From contig NZ_CDME01000011.1 of assembly GCF_000826545.1 (NCBI RefSeq), forward strand, positions 81,001 through 145,000: a stretch of DNA of 64,000 nucleotides, given 5' to 3'. Position 1 is the first letter of the stretch. Each line of letters opens with the position of its first letter. Positions 17,801 to 25,957 of this stretch are shown here, piece by piece. The translations under genes and the position numbers were made by a program. The notes beneath the pieces are model-generated. The model was not told the DNA's origin, did no database searches, and saw only the letters and a program-made list of their open reading frames with translations. The DNA comes from Kibdelosporangium sp. MJ126-NF4. GTDB lineage: Bacteria; Actinomycetota; Actinomycetes; Mycobacteriales; Pseudonocardiaceae.

Positions 17801-19222
17801 CTCCGGCGTGCCACCGCACTGCGTGCTGGCGGTGTCCACAGCGGTCTGGTTCAGCAACGCCTTGGTGGCGTTGATGTCACCGGCGATCGACGGCGACGCC
17901 GACCAGAGCAGCGCGACCGCACCGGCCACGTGCGGCGAGGCCATCGATGTCCCGCTGAACGAACCGTAGCCGCCACCGGCGATCGACGATCGGACCGCGG
18001 AACCGGGAGCGGCGATGTTCGGCTTGATCAGCCCGCCGCTGCCGGGGCCACGCGACGAGAACGACGCGATGTTGTTGTTGATGTCGAACGCACCGGCCGA
18101 ATAGGAATCGGCGTAGTCGCCGGGCGAGCCCGAGCTGTTGCAGCCGAGCGCGCCGTTGTTGCCGTTGGAGAACGCCGGGAAGATACCGGCGGCGATCCAC
18201 GCCTTCACGGTCGGCAGGTACCACGAGTCGCCACCGCCGCCGCCCCACGAGTTGTTCACCACGTCCGGCGCGAGGTCCGGCCGCGGGTTCTGTCCATTCA
18301 GGTCGGTCGGGGCCACCACCCACTGGCCGGAAGCCAGCAGCGCGGACTGCGAGCAGCTGGTGGACTCGCAGCCCTTCGCCGCGATCCACTTCGCGTTCGG
18401 CGCGACACCGATCTGGTTGGCGGCGCCGTCGTCACCGACCATGGTGCCCATCGTGTGCGAGCCGTGGTTGTTGTTGTCGCACGGAGCAAGTGACGGGTTG
18501 CCACAGGCCTTGGACGGGTCGAACCAGTTGTAGTTGTGGTCGAAGGTGCCGTCGCCCTTGTTCCCGCGGTACTTGCCCACCAGAGCGGGATGCGTGTACT
18601 GGGCACCGGTGTCGATGTTGGCCACGACGACGTTCTCGCCCCGCACCGAGAAGTCCGACCAGACCTTGTTGGCCCGCACCCGGTCGACGTTCCACTCGAC
18701 CGCGTTGACCTGAGCCAGCTCCTCGGCCGGCGTCGGCTGCGGCACGGCGTACGTGTGCTCGGGGGCGATCTGCCCGACCTCCGGCCGCGCGGCGATCTCG
18801 TCGACCAGCGCGGCACTGCCCGTCACCTTGATGGTGTTGGCGATCCAGAACGGGGTGAACTCAGCACCCCTCGCGGTGAGCAGCTCACGCAGCCCTGCCT
18901 GCGTGCTGTCCGCGTGCGATGTCAGCGCGGCGTACACGTCCGCGGTCCGTTGGGTGCCCGCCCTGCCTGTGGCGTTCACCGAGTTGAGGTTGGCCGACGA
19001 GTTCAGCACGACGAAGAACGTGGTGGAACCGTTCCGCGTCAATGACTTCGCGACGGCATCGTCGATTTTCGAGTCCGGACTGACCTGTCCGGCCGCGCCC
19101 GTGCCACTGTTCGGACCAGTGGCGCCCAAGGCATGAGTGGAGAACACAGTCGCGAGCACGAAGGCGAGCACAGCGACCAGAGCCGCTCTGAGTAACCCGC
19201 CACTCCGTCTACGTGTGGACAT
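14804..19222 (-). CDS. Giant secreted S8 (subtilisin-type) serine peptidase with propeller and malectin-like tail
   Basis: A 1472-residue exported protease. After the signal peptide (about 1-33) comes an inhibitor-like propeptide (about 55-160) and an S8 catalytic domain with the full triad: Asp204 (NIDTGAQ), His253 (NNHGSHTMG) and Ser426 (GTSMASPH). Then follow carboxypeptidase-regulatory-like beta domains (GVIAGSV, FTIKGVV, GLVRGTV), a predicted all-beta region, a six-bladed-propeller-like stretch near residues 1040-1260 (TYVPGRNLVCQV, YIGGWNEGVIYKV) and a C-terminal malectin-like carbohydrate-binding domain (ALDSGGDGGVDALG...). ATG 19222 has AGGAG five bases upstream. It is divergent from a TrmB/LuxR-like regulator that may control it. 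Confidence 0.9.
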   Translation of the reverse strand: MSTRRRSGGLLRAALVAVLAFVLATVFSTHALGATGPNSGTGAAGQVSPDSKIDDAVAKSLTRNGSTTFFVVLNSSANLNSVNATGRAGTQRTADVYAALTSHADSTQAGLRELLTARGAEFTPFWIANTIKVTGSAALVDEIAARPEVGQIAPEHTYAVPQPTPAEELAQVNAVEWNVDRVRANKVWSDFSVRGENVVVANIDTGAQYTHPALVGKYRGNKGDGTFDHNYNWFDPSKACGNPSLAPCDNNNHGSHTMGTMVGDDGAANQIGVAPNAKWIAAKGCESTSCSQSALLASGQWVVAPTDLNGQNPRPDLAPDVVNNSWGGGGGDSWYLPTVKAWIAAGIFPAFSNGNNGALGCNSSGSPGDYADSYSAGAFDINNNIASFSSRGPGSGGLIKPNIAAPGSAVRSSIAGGGYGSFSGTSMASPHVAGAVALLWSASPSIAGDINATKALLNQTAVDTASTQCGGTPENNNVWGEGKLDTFASVEKAPRGPTGVIAGSVVSAGKPADGVKIEISGPTSAVKTTGADGKFSLDRAPIGAYTVKASKFGLVTKDQKVTVEEGKTVAADFDLPAAPSFTIKGVVKAPDGATLGGVEVSIANTAVAAVKTDNAGAYTLTVPAGTYEVVADYGRWLQTQRKSVNVSGNVTADFSLEPKVDAYGYTPRHVSPSWVDAGTALQLTGDNASANVTLPFPVTFYGKTYKTAAVHTDGYLAFAGTGAPGGAIPAPAAPNGAIYAFWDDLVVDAQASVRTSTDGAAPNRRYIVEWRNVTVKSAPGSRLSAELILTEGGRLQVQYNGIDQASPAESGATATVGLENETGSVALPYSVKKAHLSDSTAISARVPNTGLVRGTVTDANDKQPLAGGGIALQRSGKAVSAVADSTGFYQAEVALGSFTAVASQRGYETERANLTVGSEGVVLTKDFALRSPLFEANPAALEVIVPAGETRKRTLNLRNSGSATGTWEFKEVSGGVASEPAVPSKPMAAKGVKGYDPNARTAVGLDTADVSRATPAAAGDVLKSFTVNELGKGWGAGYNAGNVWVSDSTAATQALARYSTEGTFGQQFPSNFGGWPADLTYVPGRNLVCQVTVGGDYGIKCLNPQTGALVTTITGSPWTAISQRGLAYRADDDTFYIGGWNEGVIYKVKGLSYPDPGTLVSQCRPAATLAGISGLAYSPRGVLWVSTNSATDTIAAVNPDTCATVTTVADPEATTSFSGAGLELDETGNLWVLSQLAGKSKATLLESPIPSFADVPWLSESVTSGSVAAGGGQQVELTIDATNLKPGVHGATIFLVSNAAKRSTIGIPVKVVVPKSRIALDSGGDGGVDALGDTWSSDQAYSTGGQGWLGQSSKPVRTTETISGTSEQSLYRSQREGAYEYRFDGLAKGVYQVELNYAELGWTDPNARLFDVIIEGRLVTPALDVAGEVGGFAALATSQFVQVDDGQLNIRFVSRAGAPIVNGVRVTERPDR

Positions 19223-19328
19223 AACGCTCCTGTCTGTAACACGGAGGATCTTCCGGATTGTGGGCAGTCGGATACGCTGCGCTCCATGCCCGACGGTGGC
19301 GGACTGATGACTTGGCGTGATTCCGTCA

Positions 19329-19348
19329 CGTTCTTCGCCCGAAGAACG
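19329..19348. promoter_or_regulatory. Inverted repeat in peptidase/regulator divergent region
   Basis: A perfect 9-bp inverted repeat CGTTCTTCG-CC-CGAAGAACG lies 33 bases before the regulator start and 107 bases before the S8 peptidase start. Position and symmetry suit an operator for the regulator, controlling itself and perhaps the peptidase. Binding is inferred only. Confidence 0.55.
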
Positions 19349-19381
19349 ACGTAGCTGGAAAAGAACCAACTAGGGGGTCCC

Positions 19382-20356
19382 ATGCTCGAGGTCGCTGGCC
19401 TGACGGCCACCGAGGAGACCGCGTACCGCGCACTGCTCCACCTGTCCGCCGCGACCGACACCGAACTGGCCACAGCACTGGGGACCGGCCTGTCGCAGGC
19501 CGCCGAACTCCTTCTGGCACTGGAGAACCGCGGCATGGTGACGCTCGTCCCCGGCGGCGTCAGACGCTATCGGCCCGCCCCACCGGATCTGGCATTCGGC
19601 CCACTCGTGCAGAGCAGGGAACAGGAGCTGCGCGAGATCCGTGCCCGGATCACCCTGCTCACCAACGAATACCGCAGCACCACTGATCCAACCGGGTTCG
19701 TCGAGGTTGTGCACGGCGCGAAGGCGATCGCTCAGCGTGTGGACCAGTTGCAGCGCAACGCCACCACGGAGGTCCGCGGCCTGGTCAAGCCGCCAGTCGT
19801 GGCCGTTTCCGCGCAGGACAATGACGCTGAGTACGACGTGCTGGCGCAGGGCGTGCGATACCGGGTGATATATGACCGAGAACTGCTTCTGCTGCCGGAG
19901 GATCCGTACCAGGTCTCGGAAGCGGTCGCACACGGCGAGGAGGCCCGGGTCTCGGCCGACCTGCCGTTGAAGGTCGCCATCGCCGACGACGACCTCGCGC
20001 TCCTCCCGGTGGTCGAACCGCAGCCCGGTGCCGAGCCGACCGCGGTCCTGGTACACCCCAACGGCTTGCTCGACGCGCTGATCGCGTTGTTCGAAACGCT
20101 GTGGCAGTCCGCGACCCCGATCCTGCTCGGCGCGGGCGGGGAACTGGACGAGAACGCCGACAGCGGTGAGCCCGCCGAAGGCGACATGCGCCTGCTTTCG
20201 CTACTCCTGGCCGGTCTCACCGACCAGTCGATCGCCGCACAGCTGGGTCTGAGCACCCGAACGGTGCAACGGCGGTTACACGACCTGATCAAGATCACCG
20301 GTGCGCGTACCCGAGTACAGCTGATCTGGCAAGCCACCAAACGCGGCTGGATCTAG
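19382..20356 (+). CDS. TrmB-like / LuxR-type helix-turn-helix regulator
   Basis: A 324-residue regulator with DNA-binding units at both ends. The N-terminus (LTATEETAYRALLHLSAATDTELATAL) is a TrmB-like winged helix; the C-terminus (LAGLTDQSIAAQLGLSTRTVQRRLHDLIKITGARTR) is a LuxR-type helix-turn-helix. The middle resembles the TrmB effector domain, with a HGAKAIAQRVDQLQ start. This two-HTH layout recurs in Pseudonocardiaceae, often beside secreted hydrolases. ATG 19382 follows an AGGGGG site. It is divergent from the S8 peptidase gene and upstream of the sugar dehydrogenase gene, so either could be a target. Confidence 0.85.
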   Translation: MLEVAGLTATEETAYRALLHLSAATDTELATALGTGLSQAAELLLALENRGMVTLVPGGVRRYRPAPPDLAFGPLVQSREQELREIRARITLLTNEYRSTTDPTGFVEVVHGAKAIAQRVDQLQRNATTEVRGLVKPPVVAVSAQDNDAEYDVLAQGVRYRVIYDRELLLLPEDPYQVSEAVAHGEEARVSADLPLKVAIADDDLALLPVVEPQPGAEPTAVLVHPNGLLDALIALFETLWQSATPILLGAGGELDENADSGEPAEGDMRLLSLLLAGLTDQSIAAQLGLSTRTVQRRLHDLIKITGARTRVQLIWQATKRGWI

Positions 20357-20364
20357 TTCCCAGT

Positions 20365-20391
20365 TTTCGTTTTTACTGACAGGTAACGAAA
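20365..20391. promoter_or_regulatory. TTTCGTT...AACGAAA inverted repeat before the sugar dehydrogenase gene
   Basis: A 7-bp inverted repeat, TTTCGTT and AACGAAA with 13 bases between, stands in the unusually AT-rich 61-base gap between the regulator stop and the sugar dehydrogenase start. It may be an operator or a weak terminator for the regulator gene. A similar TTTCGTTACGTGACAACG string follows the dehydrogenase terminator at 24571. Confidence 0.4.
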
Positions 20392-20417
20392 GCAGCGCAC
20401 GCGGCGCTTACTGCCGT

Positions 20418-23400
20418 ATGCGGCCCCAGCGAAAGTCCCGGCGGAAGCCATTGGTACTCACGCTCGCCTGCGGCCTCGCGCCGCTGGTGGTCATCACCAC
20501 GGCCGCGCCCCCGGCATCGGCACTGCCGTCCGGCTTCACCGAACAGACCATCTTCCGCGACCTCGACCAGCCGATGTCGGTGGACTTCAGCGACGACGGC
20601 CGCGTCTTCGTCGCCGAGAAAAGCGGTGTCATCAAGGTCTTCGACGGTCTCGGCGACACGACACCGACGGTGTTCGCCGACATGCGCACGAAGGTCTACA
20701 ACGAACTCGACCGGGGCATGATGGGTCTCGCGCTCGCCCCCGGTTTCCCGAACGACCCGTCGGTCTACGTGCTGTACGCACACGACGCGGCAATCGGCGC
20801 AACGGCACCCCGTTGGGGTACGCCGAACGCGACCAGTGACTCGTGCCCGAACCCACCCGGCGCGACCGGCGACGGCTGCGTGATTTCGGGGCGTTTGTCC
20901 AGATTGGATGCGGCCACCGGCGCCGAGCACGTCCTGATCGAGGACTGGTGCCAGCAGTACCCGAGCCACTCGGTCGGCGACCTGAAGTTCGGCCCCGACG
21001 GCTACCTGTACGCCAGCGCGGGCGACGGCGCGAGTTTCGTGTTCGCGGACTACGGACAAGCCGGGAGCCCCAAGAACCCCTGTGGCGACCCGCCCGTCCC
21101 GGTCGGCGGAACCCAGACCACACCGACCGCCGAGGGCGGCGCGTTGCGCTCGCAGGACTACCAGACCCTCGGCGACCCCACCGGGCTCGACGGAACCGTC
21201 ATCCGGATCGACCCGGCGACGGGCCAGGGCGCCCCGGGCAACCCGATGATCAGCAACCCGGACGCCAACGCGCGCAGGATCGTGGCCGCCGGGCTGCGCA
21301 ACCCGTTCCGGTTCGCGTTCCGGCCGGGCACCAGTGAGATCTGGTCGGGCGACGTCGGCTGGGGAACGTGGGAGGAGGTCAACCGGATCGCCGACCCGAT
21401 CGACGGCTCGGTCGACAACTTCGGCTGGCCGTGCATGGAGGGCAACCAGCGCAACGGTGGCTACAACTTCGGCCTGACCATGTGTGAGCGGATGTACAGC
21501 GGGGCCGTGCCGAACACCCCGCCGCACTACACCTACCACCACAGCGATCCGGTCGTGCCCGGCGACGGCTGCGAGACCGAGGTCGGCTCGTCGGTGTCCG
21601 GCGCGGCCTTCTACAACGGCGATTCGTATCCGGCGCAGTACAAGGGCGCGCTGTTCTTCGCCGACTACAGCAGGCGGTGCATCTGGACGATGTTCCCCGG
21701 CACGAACGGCGTACCGGACCCGGCGACCCGGATCGGTTTCAAGACCAACGCCTTCGCGGTCGACCTGAAGATCGGCCCGAACGGTGACCTGTTCTTTGTG
21801 GACATCGCGGCGGGCGAGGTCCGCCGGTTCCGCTACAACTCCGGCAACCAGCCTCCGGTCGCGTCCATCACGGCGGCACCGGCGCAGGGCTCGTTGCCAC
21901 TGACCGTGTCCTTCAGCGCGGCCGCGTCCAACGACCCGGAGGGCGCGGCCCTGTCGTACGCCTGGGACCTCGACGGCGACGGCAACTTCAACGACGGCAC
22001 CGGCGCGACGATCTCCCGGACGTACACGACAGCCAAGGTGTACAACGCGTCCGTACGGGTGAGTGATCCCGGCGGGCTGAACGACGTCGCCTCGAAACGG
22101 ATCTTCGCGGGAACGACACCCCCGAACGTGACCATCAACACGCCGGTGACGGCGTGGGCGGTCGCGGACACGATCAGCTTCACCGGAACCGCGTTGGACG
22201 CGGAGGAGGGCGCGTTGCCCGCGTCGGCGTTGAACTGGCAGGTGGTCCTGCACCACTGCCCGACGATCGACAACTGCCACCAGCACCAGCTGACGAGCTT
22301 CCCCGGCGTGTCCGGCGCCAGCTTCCCCGCACCCGACCACGAATACCCGTCCTACCTCGAACTGCGCCTGACGGCGACGGACAACACCGGGGCGTCGACC
22401 ACGGCGAGCCGCCGTCTGGATCCCCGGGTGAGCACGCTGCGGATCGAGACGAACCCGCCCGGCCTGACCGCGGCGGTGAGCGGGAAGTTCGGGCCGACGC
22501 CGTTCACCGTCCAGGGAATCGTCGGCTCACGGCTGTCGCTGTCGGCCGCGCAGACACAGGTCGCCGGGCCGAACACGTACGAGTTCCAGAACTGGGCGCA
22601 CGGCGGTCCCCGCGTGCAGGACATCTTCGTGGGGACCTCCGACGTGACCTACCAGGCGAACTTCACGCGCGTGTCGGGCGGTGACCCGTCGCTCGTCGCG
22701 GCCTACAGCTTCGACGACGGCGGCGGCTCGGCGTTGATCGACCGAACCGGCAAGGGCCACAACGGCGTCCTGTCCGGCGCGAGCTGGACCACCGGACACA
22801 CCGGTGGGGCGTTGTCGTTCAACGGCGTGGACAACCTGGTGACGGTCGCCGACGCGCCCGACCTCCGGCTGAGCAACGCCATGACACTGGAGGCGTGGGT
22901 CCGGCCGACGAACGTGACCGACTGGCGAACCGTCGTGCTGAAGGAACGACCGGACAACCTGTCCTACGGTCTCTACTCGTCCGGCCCCGGCTACTCGTCG
23001 GCCTGGTTCACCAGCTCCGGCGGGGACCGTTCCGTCAACGGGCCCGCACTGGCCGCCAACGCCTGGTCGCACCTGGCGGTCACCTACGACGGGACCACGT
23101 TGCGCCTCTACGTGAACGGGGACCAAGCCGCCACAGCCCCGGCGGCGGGACCGATGATCTCGTCGACGTCACCGCTGCGACTCGGCGGGAACCTGCTGTG
23201 GAACGAGTACTTCGCCGGGCAGTTGGACGATGTCCGCGTCTACAACCGAGCCTTGTCCGCGGCGGAGGTCCTGACGGACAAGGACATCCCGGTCGCCGGG
23301 GACGGTGTCCCGCCGACCGCGCCCTCGGGCCTTGCAGCCTCGGGCGGTGTCGGAACGGCCTCGCTGTCGTGGACCGGATCGACCGACAACGTCGGCGTCA

Positions 23401-24512
23401 CGGGATACGACGTGCACAGGTCGACCACATCCAACTTCACCCCGGCTCCCGCCAGCAAGGTCGCGACCGTGACCGCGACCAGCTTCACGGACAACGGCCT
23501 GGCGACAGGCACCTACTACTACCGTGTGGTCGCCCGCGACGGCTCGGGAAACTCGTCACCCGCGTCGAACCAGGCCTCAGCGGTGGTCACGGGTGACACG
23601 ACTCCGCCGTCGGTCTCGGTCACTGCCCCGACCGGCGGGGCAACCGTGTCCGGGACAGTGAACCTGACCGCCAACGCCTCCGACGCGGGTGGCATCGCCG
23701 GAGTCCAGTTCAAGGTGGACGGCGTCAGCGTCGGCACGGAAGACACGGTCGCGCCGTACGCGTCCACATGGAACAGCGGCTCAGTACCCAATGGAGCCCA
23801 CCAGATCACTGCGGTAGCACGGGATTCCGGCGGCAACACAGCCACCTCCGCCGTGGTCTCGGTGACGGTGAACAACGTCGGCCCACCGCCTCCGGTGGCC
23901 GCGTACAACTTCAACGAGGGCTCCGGCACGGTCCTGAACGACCGGACAGGCAAGGGCCACAACGGTACCGTCGCCGGTGCCACCTGGTCCGCGTCAGGGA
24001 ACACCGGTGGGGCGTTGTCGTTCGACGGCGTCGACGACGTGGTCACGGTCGAGGACTCGAACCTGCTGGACCTGACCAACGGCATGACATTGGAGGCGTG
24101 GGTGCGTCCCAATGCGGGCGCGGCGGGTTGGCGCACCGTGCTGATGAAGGAACGGTCCGACGGGTTGTCGTACGCGCTCTACGCGGACAACGCGGCGTCT
24201 CGTCCCGCTGGCTGGATCCGCGTCGGGTCGGCGGACCGCAACGTCGACGGCAACGCGGCCGTACCCGCCAACGCGTGGACTCACCTGGCCGTGACGTATG
24301 ACGCGACCACAATCCGTTTCCACGTCAACGGAGTCGAGGTCTCGTCCGTGCCCAGCACCGGAAACCTGACGGTGTCCGGGAATCCGCTCCGGATCGGCGG
24401 AAACCTGATCTGGGGCGAGTACTTCTCGGGTCTGGTGGACGACGTCCGCGTGTACAACCGAGCGCTGACAGCCGCCGAGATCTCGTCGGACCGTACGACA
24501 CCTGTCTCGTAG
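20418..24512 (+). CDS. Secreted PQQ-dependent sugar dehydrogenase-like protein with PKD, FN3 and two LamG domains
   Basis: A 1364-residue exported protein. The signal peptide ends near ASA (about residue 36). Residues about 38-475 form a glucose/sorbosone dehydrogenase beta-propeller (QPMSVDFSDDGRVFVAEKSG, GLRNPFRFAFRPGTSEIW, GDVGWGTWEEVN, FADYSRRCIW). Then come a PKD domain (about 485-560), an uncharacterised beta region, LamG 1 (about 757-955), FN3 (about 965-1055), a bacterial Ig-like domain (about 1060-1155) and LamG 2 (about 1160-1360). The LamG copies share GALSF-GVD, TLEAWVRP and VYNRAL motifs. Such proteins oxidise or bind sugars on insoluble polysaccharide. ATG 20418; a strong terminator follows the stop. 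Confidence 0.87.
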   Translation: MRPQRKSRRKPLVLTLACGLAPLVVITTAAPPASALPSGFTEQTIFRDLDQPMSVDFSDDGRVFVAEKSGVIKVFDGLGDTTPTVFADMRTKVYNELDRGMMGLALAPGFPNDPSVYVLYAHDAAIGATAPRWGTPNATSDSCPNPPGATGDGCVISGRLSRLDAATGAEHVLIEDWCQQYPSHSVGDLKFGPDGYLYASAGDGASFVFADYGQAGSPKNPCGDPPVPVGGTQTTPTAEGGALRSQDYQTLGDPTGLDGTVIRIDPATGQGAPGNPMISNPDANARRIVAAGLRNPFRFAFRPGTSEIWSGDVGWGTWEEVNRIADPIDGSVDNFGWPCMEGNQRNGGYNFGLTMCERMYSGAVPNTPPHYTYHHSDPVVPGDGCETEVGSSVSGAAFYNGDSYPAQYKGALFFADYSRRCIWTMFPGTNGVPDPATRIGFKTNAFAVDLKIGPNGDLFFVDIAAGEVRRFRYNSGNQPPVASITAAPAQGSLPLTVSFSAAASNDPEGAALSYAWDLDGDGNFNDGTGATISRTYTTAKVYNASVRVSDPGGLNDVASKRIFAGTTPPNVTINTPVTAWAVADTISFTGTALDAEEGALPASALNWQVVLHHCPTIDNCHQHQLTSFPGVSGASFPAPDHEYPSYLELRLTATDNTGASTTASRRLDPRVSTLRIETNPPGLTAAVSGKFGPTPFTVQGIVGSRLSLSAAQTQVAGPNTYEFQNWAHGGPRVQDIFVGTSDVTYQANFTRVSGGDPSLVAAYSFDDGGGSALIDRTGKGHNGVLSGASWTTGHTGGALSFNGVDNLVTVADAPDLRLSNAMTLEAWVRPTNVTDWRTVVLKERPDNLSYGLYSSGPGYSSAWFTSSGGDRSVNGPALAANAWSHLAVTYDGTTLRLYVNGDQAATAPAAGPMISSTSPLRLGGNLLWNEYFAGQLDDVRVYNRALSAAEVLTDKDIPVAGDGVPPTAPSGLAASGGVGTASLSWTGSTDNVGVTGYDVHRSTTSNFTPAPASKVATVTATSFTDNGLATGTYYYRVVARDGSGNSSPASNQASAVVTGDTTPPSVSVTAPTGGATVSGTVNLTANASDAGGIAGVQFKVDGVSVGTEDTVAPYASTWNSGSVPNGAHQITAVARDSGGNTATSAVVSVTVNNVGPPPPVAAYNFNEGSGTVLNDRTGKGHNGTVAGATWSASGNTGGALSFDGVDDVVTVEDSNLLDLTNGMTLEAWVRPNAGAAGWRTVLMKERSDGLSYALYADNAASRPAGWIRVGSADRNVDGNAAVPANAWTHLAVTYDATTIRFHVNGVEVSSVPSTGNLTVSGNPLRIGGNLIWGEYFSGLVDDVRVYNRALTAAEISSDRTTPVS

Positions 24513-24525
24513 CAACCACAACCCC

Positions 24526-24570
24526 GTACGGTCTTCCGCTCACGTTTGTCACGTGAACGGGAGACCGTAC
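24526..24570 (+). terminator. Rho-independent-type terminator
   Basis: A 20-base stem with two mismatched or wobble positions (arms 24526-24545 and 24551-24570) and the 5-base loop TTGTC, followed by TTTCGTT. It starts 14 bases after the stop of the sugar dehydrogenase gene. Confidence 0.85.
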
Positions 24571-24673
24571 TTTCGTTACGTGACAACGCAAACTGTCAGT
24601 GATCACGTTTCCCAATCGAGTGAACCTCTTTAACCTCAAGGACTTTCACATTTGGTCGGCGTAACGTGAAGTC

Positions 24674-25957
24674 ATGGCCACCGCAGCCGCGTCCCTCTGG
24701 CAGACCAGCAACCGAGAGCTGGTCGCCCGCCTCACCGCGTCCGAGGAGCGCCTCCGCAAGGCCTACGCCGAACAACTGGACCTACTGTCGGAACTGGACT
24801 CCCGTGGCGTCGCCTACGAACTTGGCTACAGCAACACGGCGGCGCTGCTGGTCCACACCCAGAACATCACCCGCGCCGAAGCCAACCAGCGCCTCGCCCA
24901 CGCAGCCGCCTTGCACACCACGAAAACCCCGACCGGCGCCGTCCTCGAAGCAACGCTCCCCCTGACCGCCGAGAAGCTCCCGACCGGCGAGGTCGGTCCC
25001 GGCCAGGTCGAGGTGATCCGGAAGTTCATCGCCAGCCTCAACCACCTGGAGCCCGAACAAGTGGCCCTGGCAGAGAAACTGATGGTCGAGCGAGCAAGCG
25101 AGGACGACCCGAACGCGTTGGCGCGGTATGGCGAGCGCTGGGTCCGCGACATCATCGACCCGGACGGAACGCCACCCCAGGACGACGAACCAACCCGCCC
25201 CGAGCGAGAACTGCGACGACACGTGTTCCGCGACGGGCACATGGAGTTCAAAGGCCGCCTGGACGCCGAAACCGCCGCCCTGTTCGAAGCCGTCCTCGCA
25301 CCGTTCGACAAACGCGAGTCCGGCGACACACGTGGTTATGCCGAACGCAGCGGAGACGCCTTCGCGGACGTGCTGCAGAAAGCAGCCAACTGCCCAGACC
25401 TACCAGCCCACAACGGCTACAAAACCGAAGTCGCGTTCACCATCCCTTTGCACGAGCTGACGCAATCACTCGACGACCACGTCCTACCCGGAACATCCCT
25501 GTCAGCCCGCGAAGCTCGCCGCATCGCCTGCGACGCCCACATCCTGCCCGCGGTCATGGGCGGCGAATCGCAACCCCTGGACGTCGCGGTGCCCGCGTAT
25601 GTCGTCCCCGCGCACATCCGCCGTGGCCTCGTCCTGCGCGACCGAGGCTGCGCCTTCCCCGCCTGCGACCGACCGGCGAGCGTCTGCCACAGCCACCACA
25701 TCAAGAGCTGGCTCCAAGGCGGCCCGACCGCCCTGGGCAACCTGGTCCTCCTCTGCGGAACTCACCACAGGCTGATCCACCGCAGCGAATGGGAAGTAAA
25801 CCTGGTGGACGGAGTCCCCTGGTTCACCCCACCGGACTATGTGGACCCGACCAGAGCACCCCGCAGAAACCCCTTACCCGGTGGGAAACCCAACGTTGGG
25901 TTTCCGAAATGTCACCATGACAACCCAGTGCTGACCCGCCGGGGAGATCAACCATGA
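24674..25957 (+). CDS. DUF222 / HNH endonuclease-domain protein
   Basis: A 427-residue member of the large actinobacterial DUF222-HNH family. DUF222 covers about residues 25-300; the HNH nuclease motif is C-terminal (RGCAFPACDRP, CHSHHIKSWLQGGPT, LGNLVLLCGTHHRLIH), with both CxxC-like zinc pairs and the catalytic HH. Biological role is unknown for the family, though the nuclease site is intact here. Codon choice (more CAA, CCA, ACA and GAA) is less GC-biased than in flanking genes, consistent with a mobile or recently acquired gene. Its stop overlaps the start of the XRE gene by four bases (ATGA). A 22-bp palindrome lies inside its 3' end. Confidence 0.92.
   Translation: MATAAASLWQTSNRELVARLTASEERLRKAYAEQLDLLSELDSRGVAYELGYSNTAALLVHTQNITRAEANQRLAHAAALHTTKTPTGAVLEATLPLTAEKLPTGEVGPGQVEVIRKFIASLNHLEPEQVALAEKLMVERASEDDPNALARYGERWVRDIIDPDGTPPQDDEPTRPERELRRHVFRDGHMEFKGRLDAETAALFEAVLAPFDKRESGDTRGYAERSGDAFADVLQKAANCPDLPAHNGYKTEVAFTIPLHELTQSLDDHVLPGTSLSAREARRIACDAHILPAVMGGESQPLDVAVPAYVVPAHIRRGLVLRDRGCAFPACDRPASVCHSHHIKSWLQGGPTALGNLVLLCGTHHRLIHRSEWEVNLVDGVPWFTPPDYVDPTRAPRRNPLPGGKPNVGFPKCHHDNPVLTRRGDQP
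25884..25905. repeat. Perfect 22-bp palindrome inside the HNH gene
   Basis: Eleven-base arms with no spacer: GGAAACCCAAC (25884-25894) and GTTGGGTTTCC (25895-25905). It lies in the last 20 codons of the HNH gene and about 50 bases before the XRE start, so it could be an operator of that regulator or a target of the nuclease itself. Confidence 0.75.

Noticed and set aside
15356..18493. A 1045-codon plus-strand frame
   Set aside because: Antisense shadow of the S8 peptidase gene; composition is Arg/Val/Gly-rich and no ribosome site or domain is seen.
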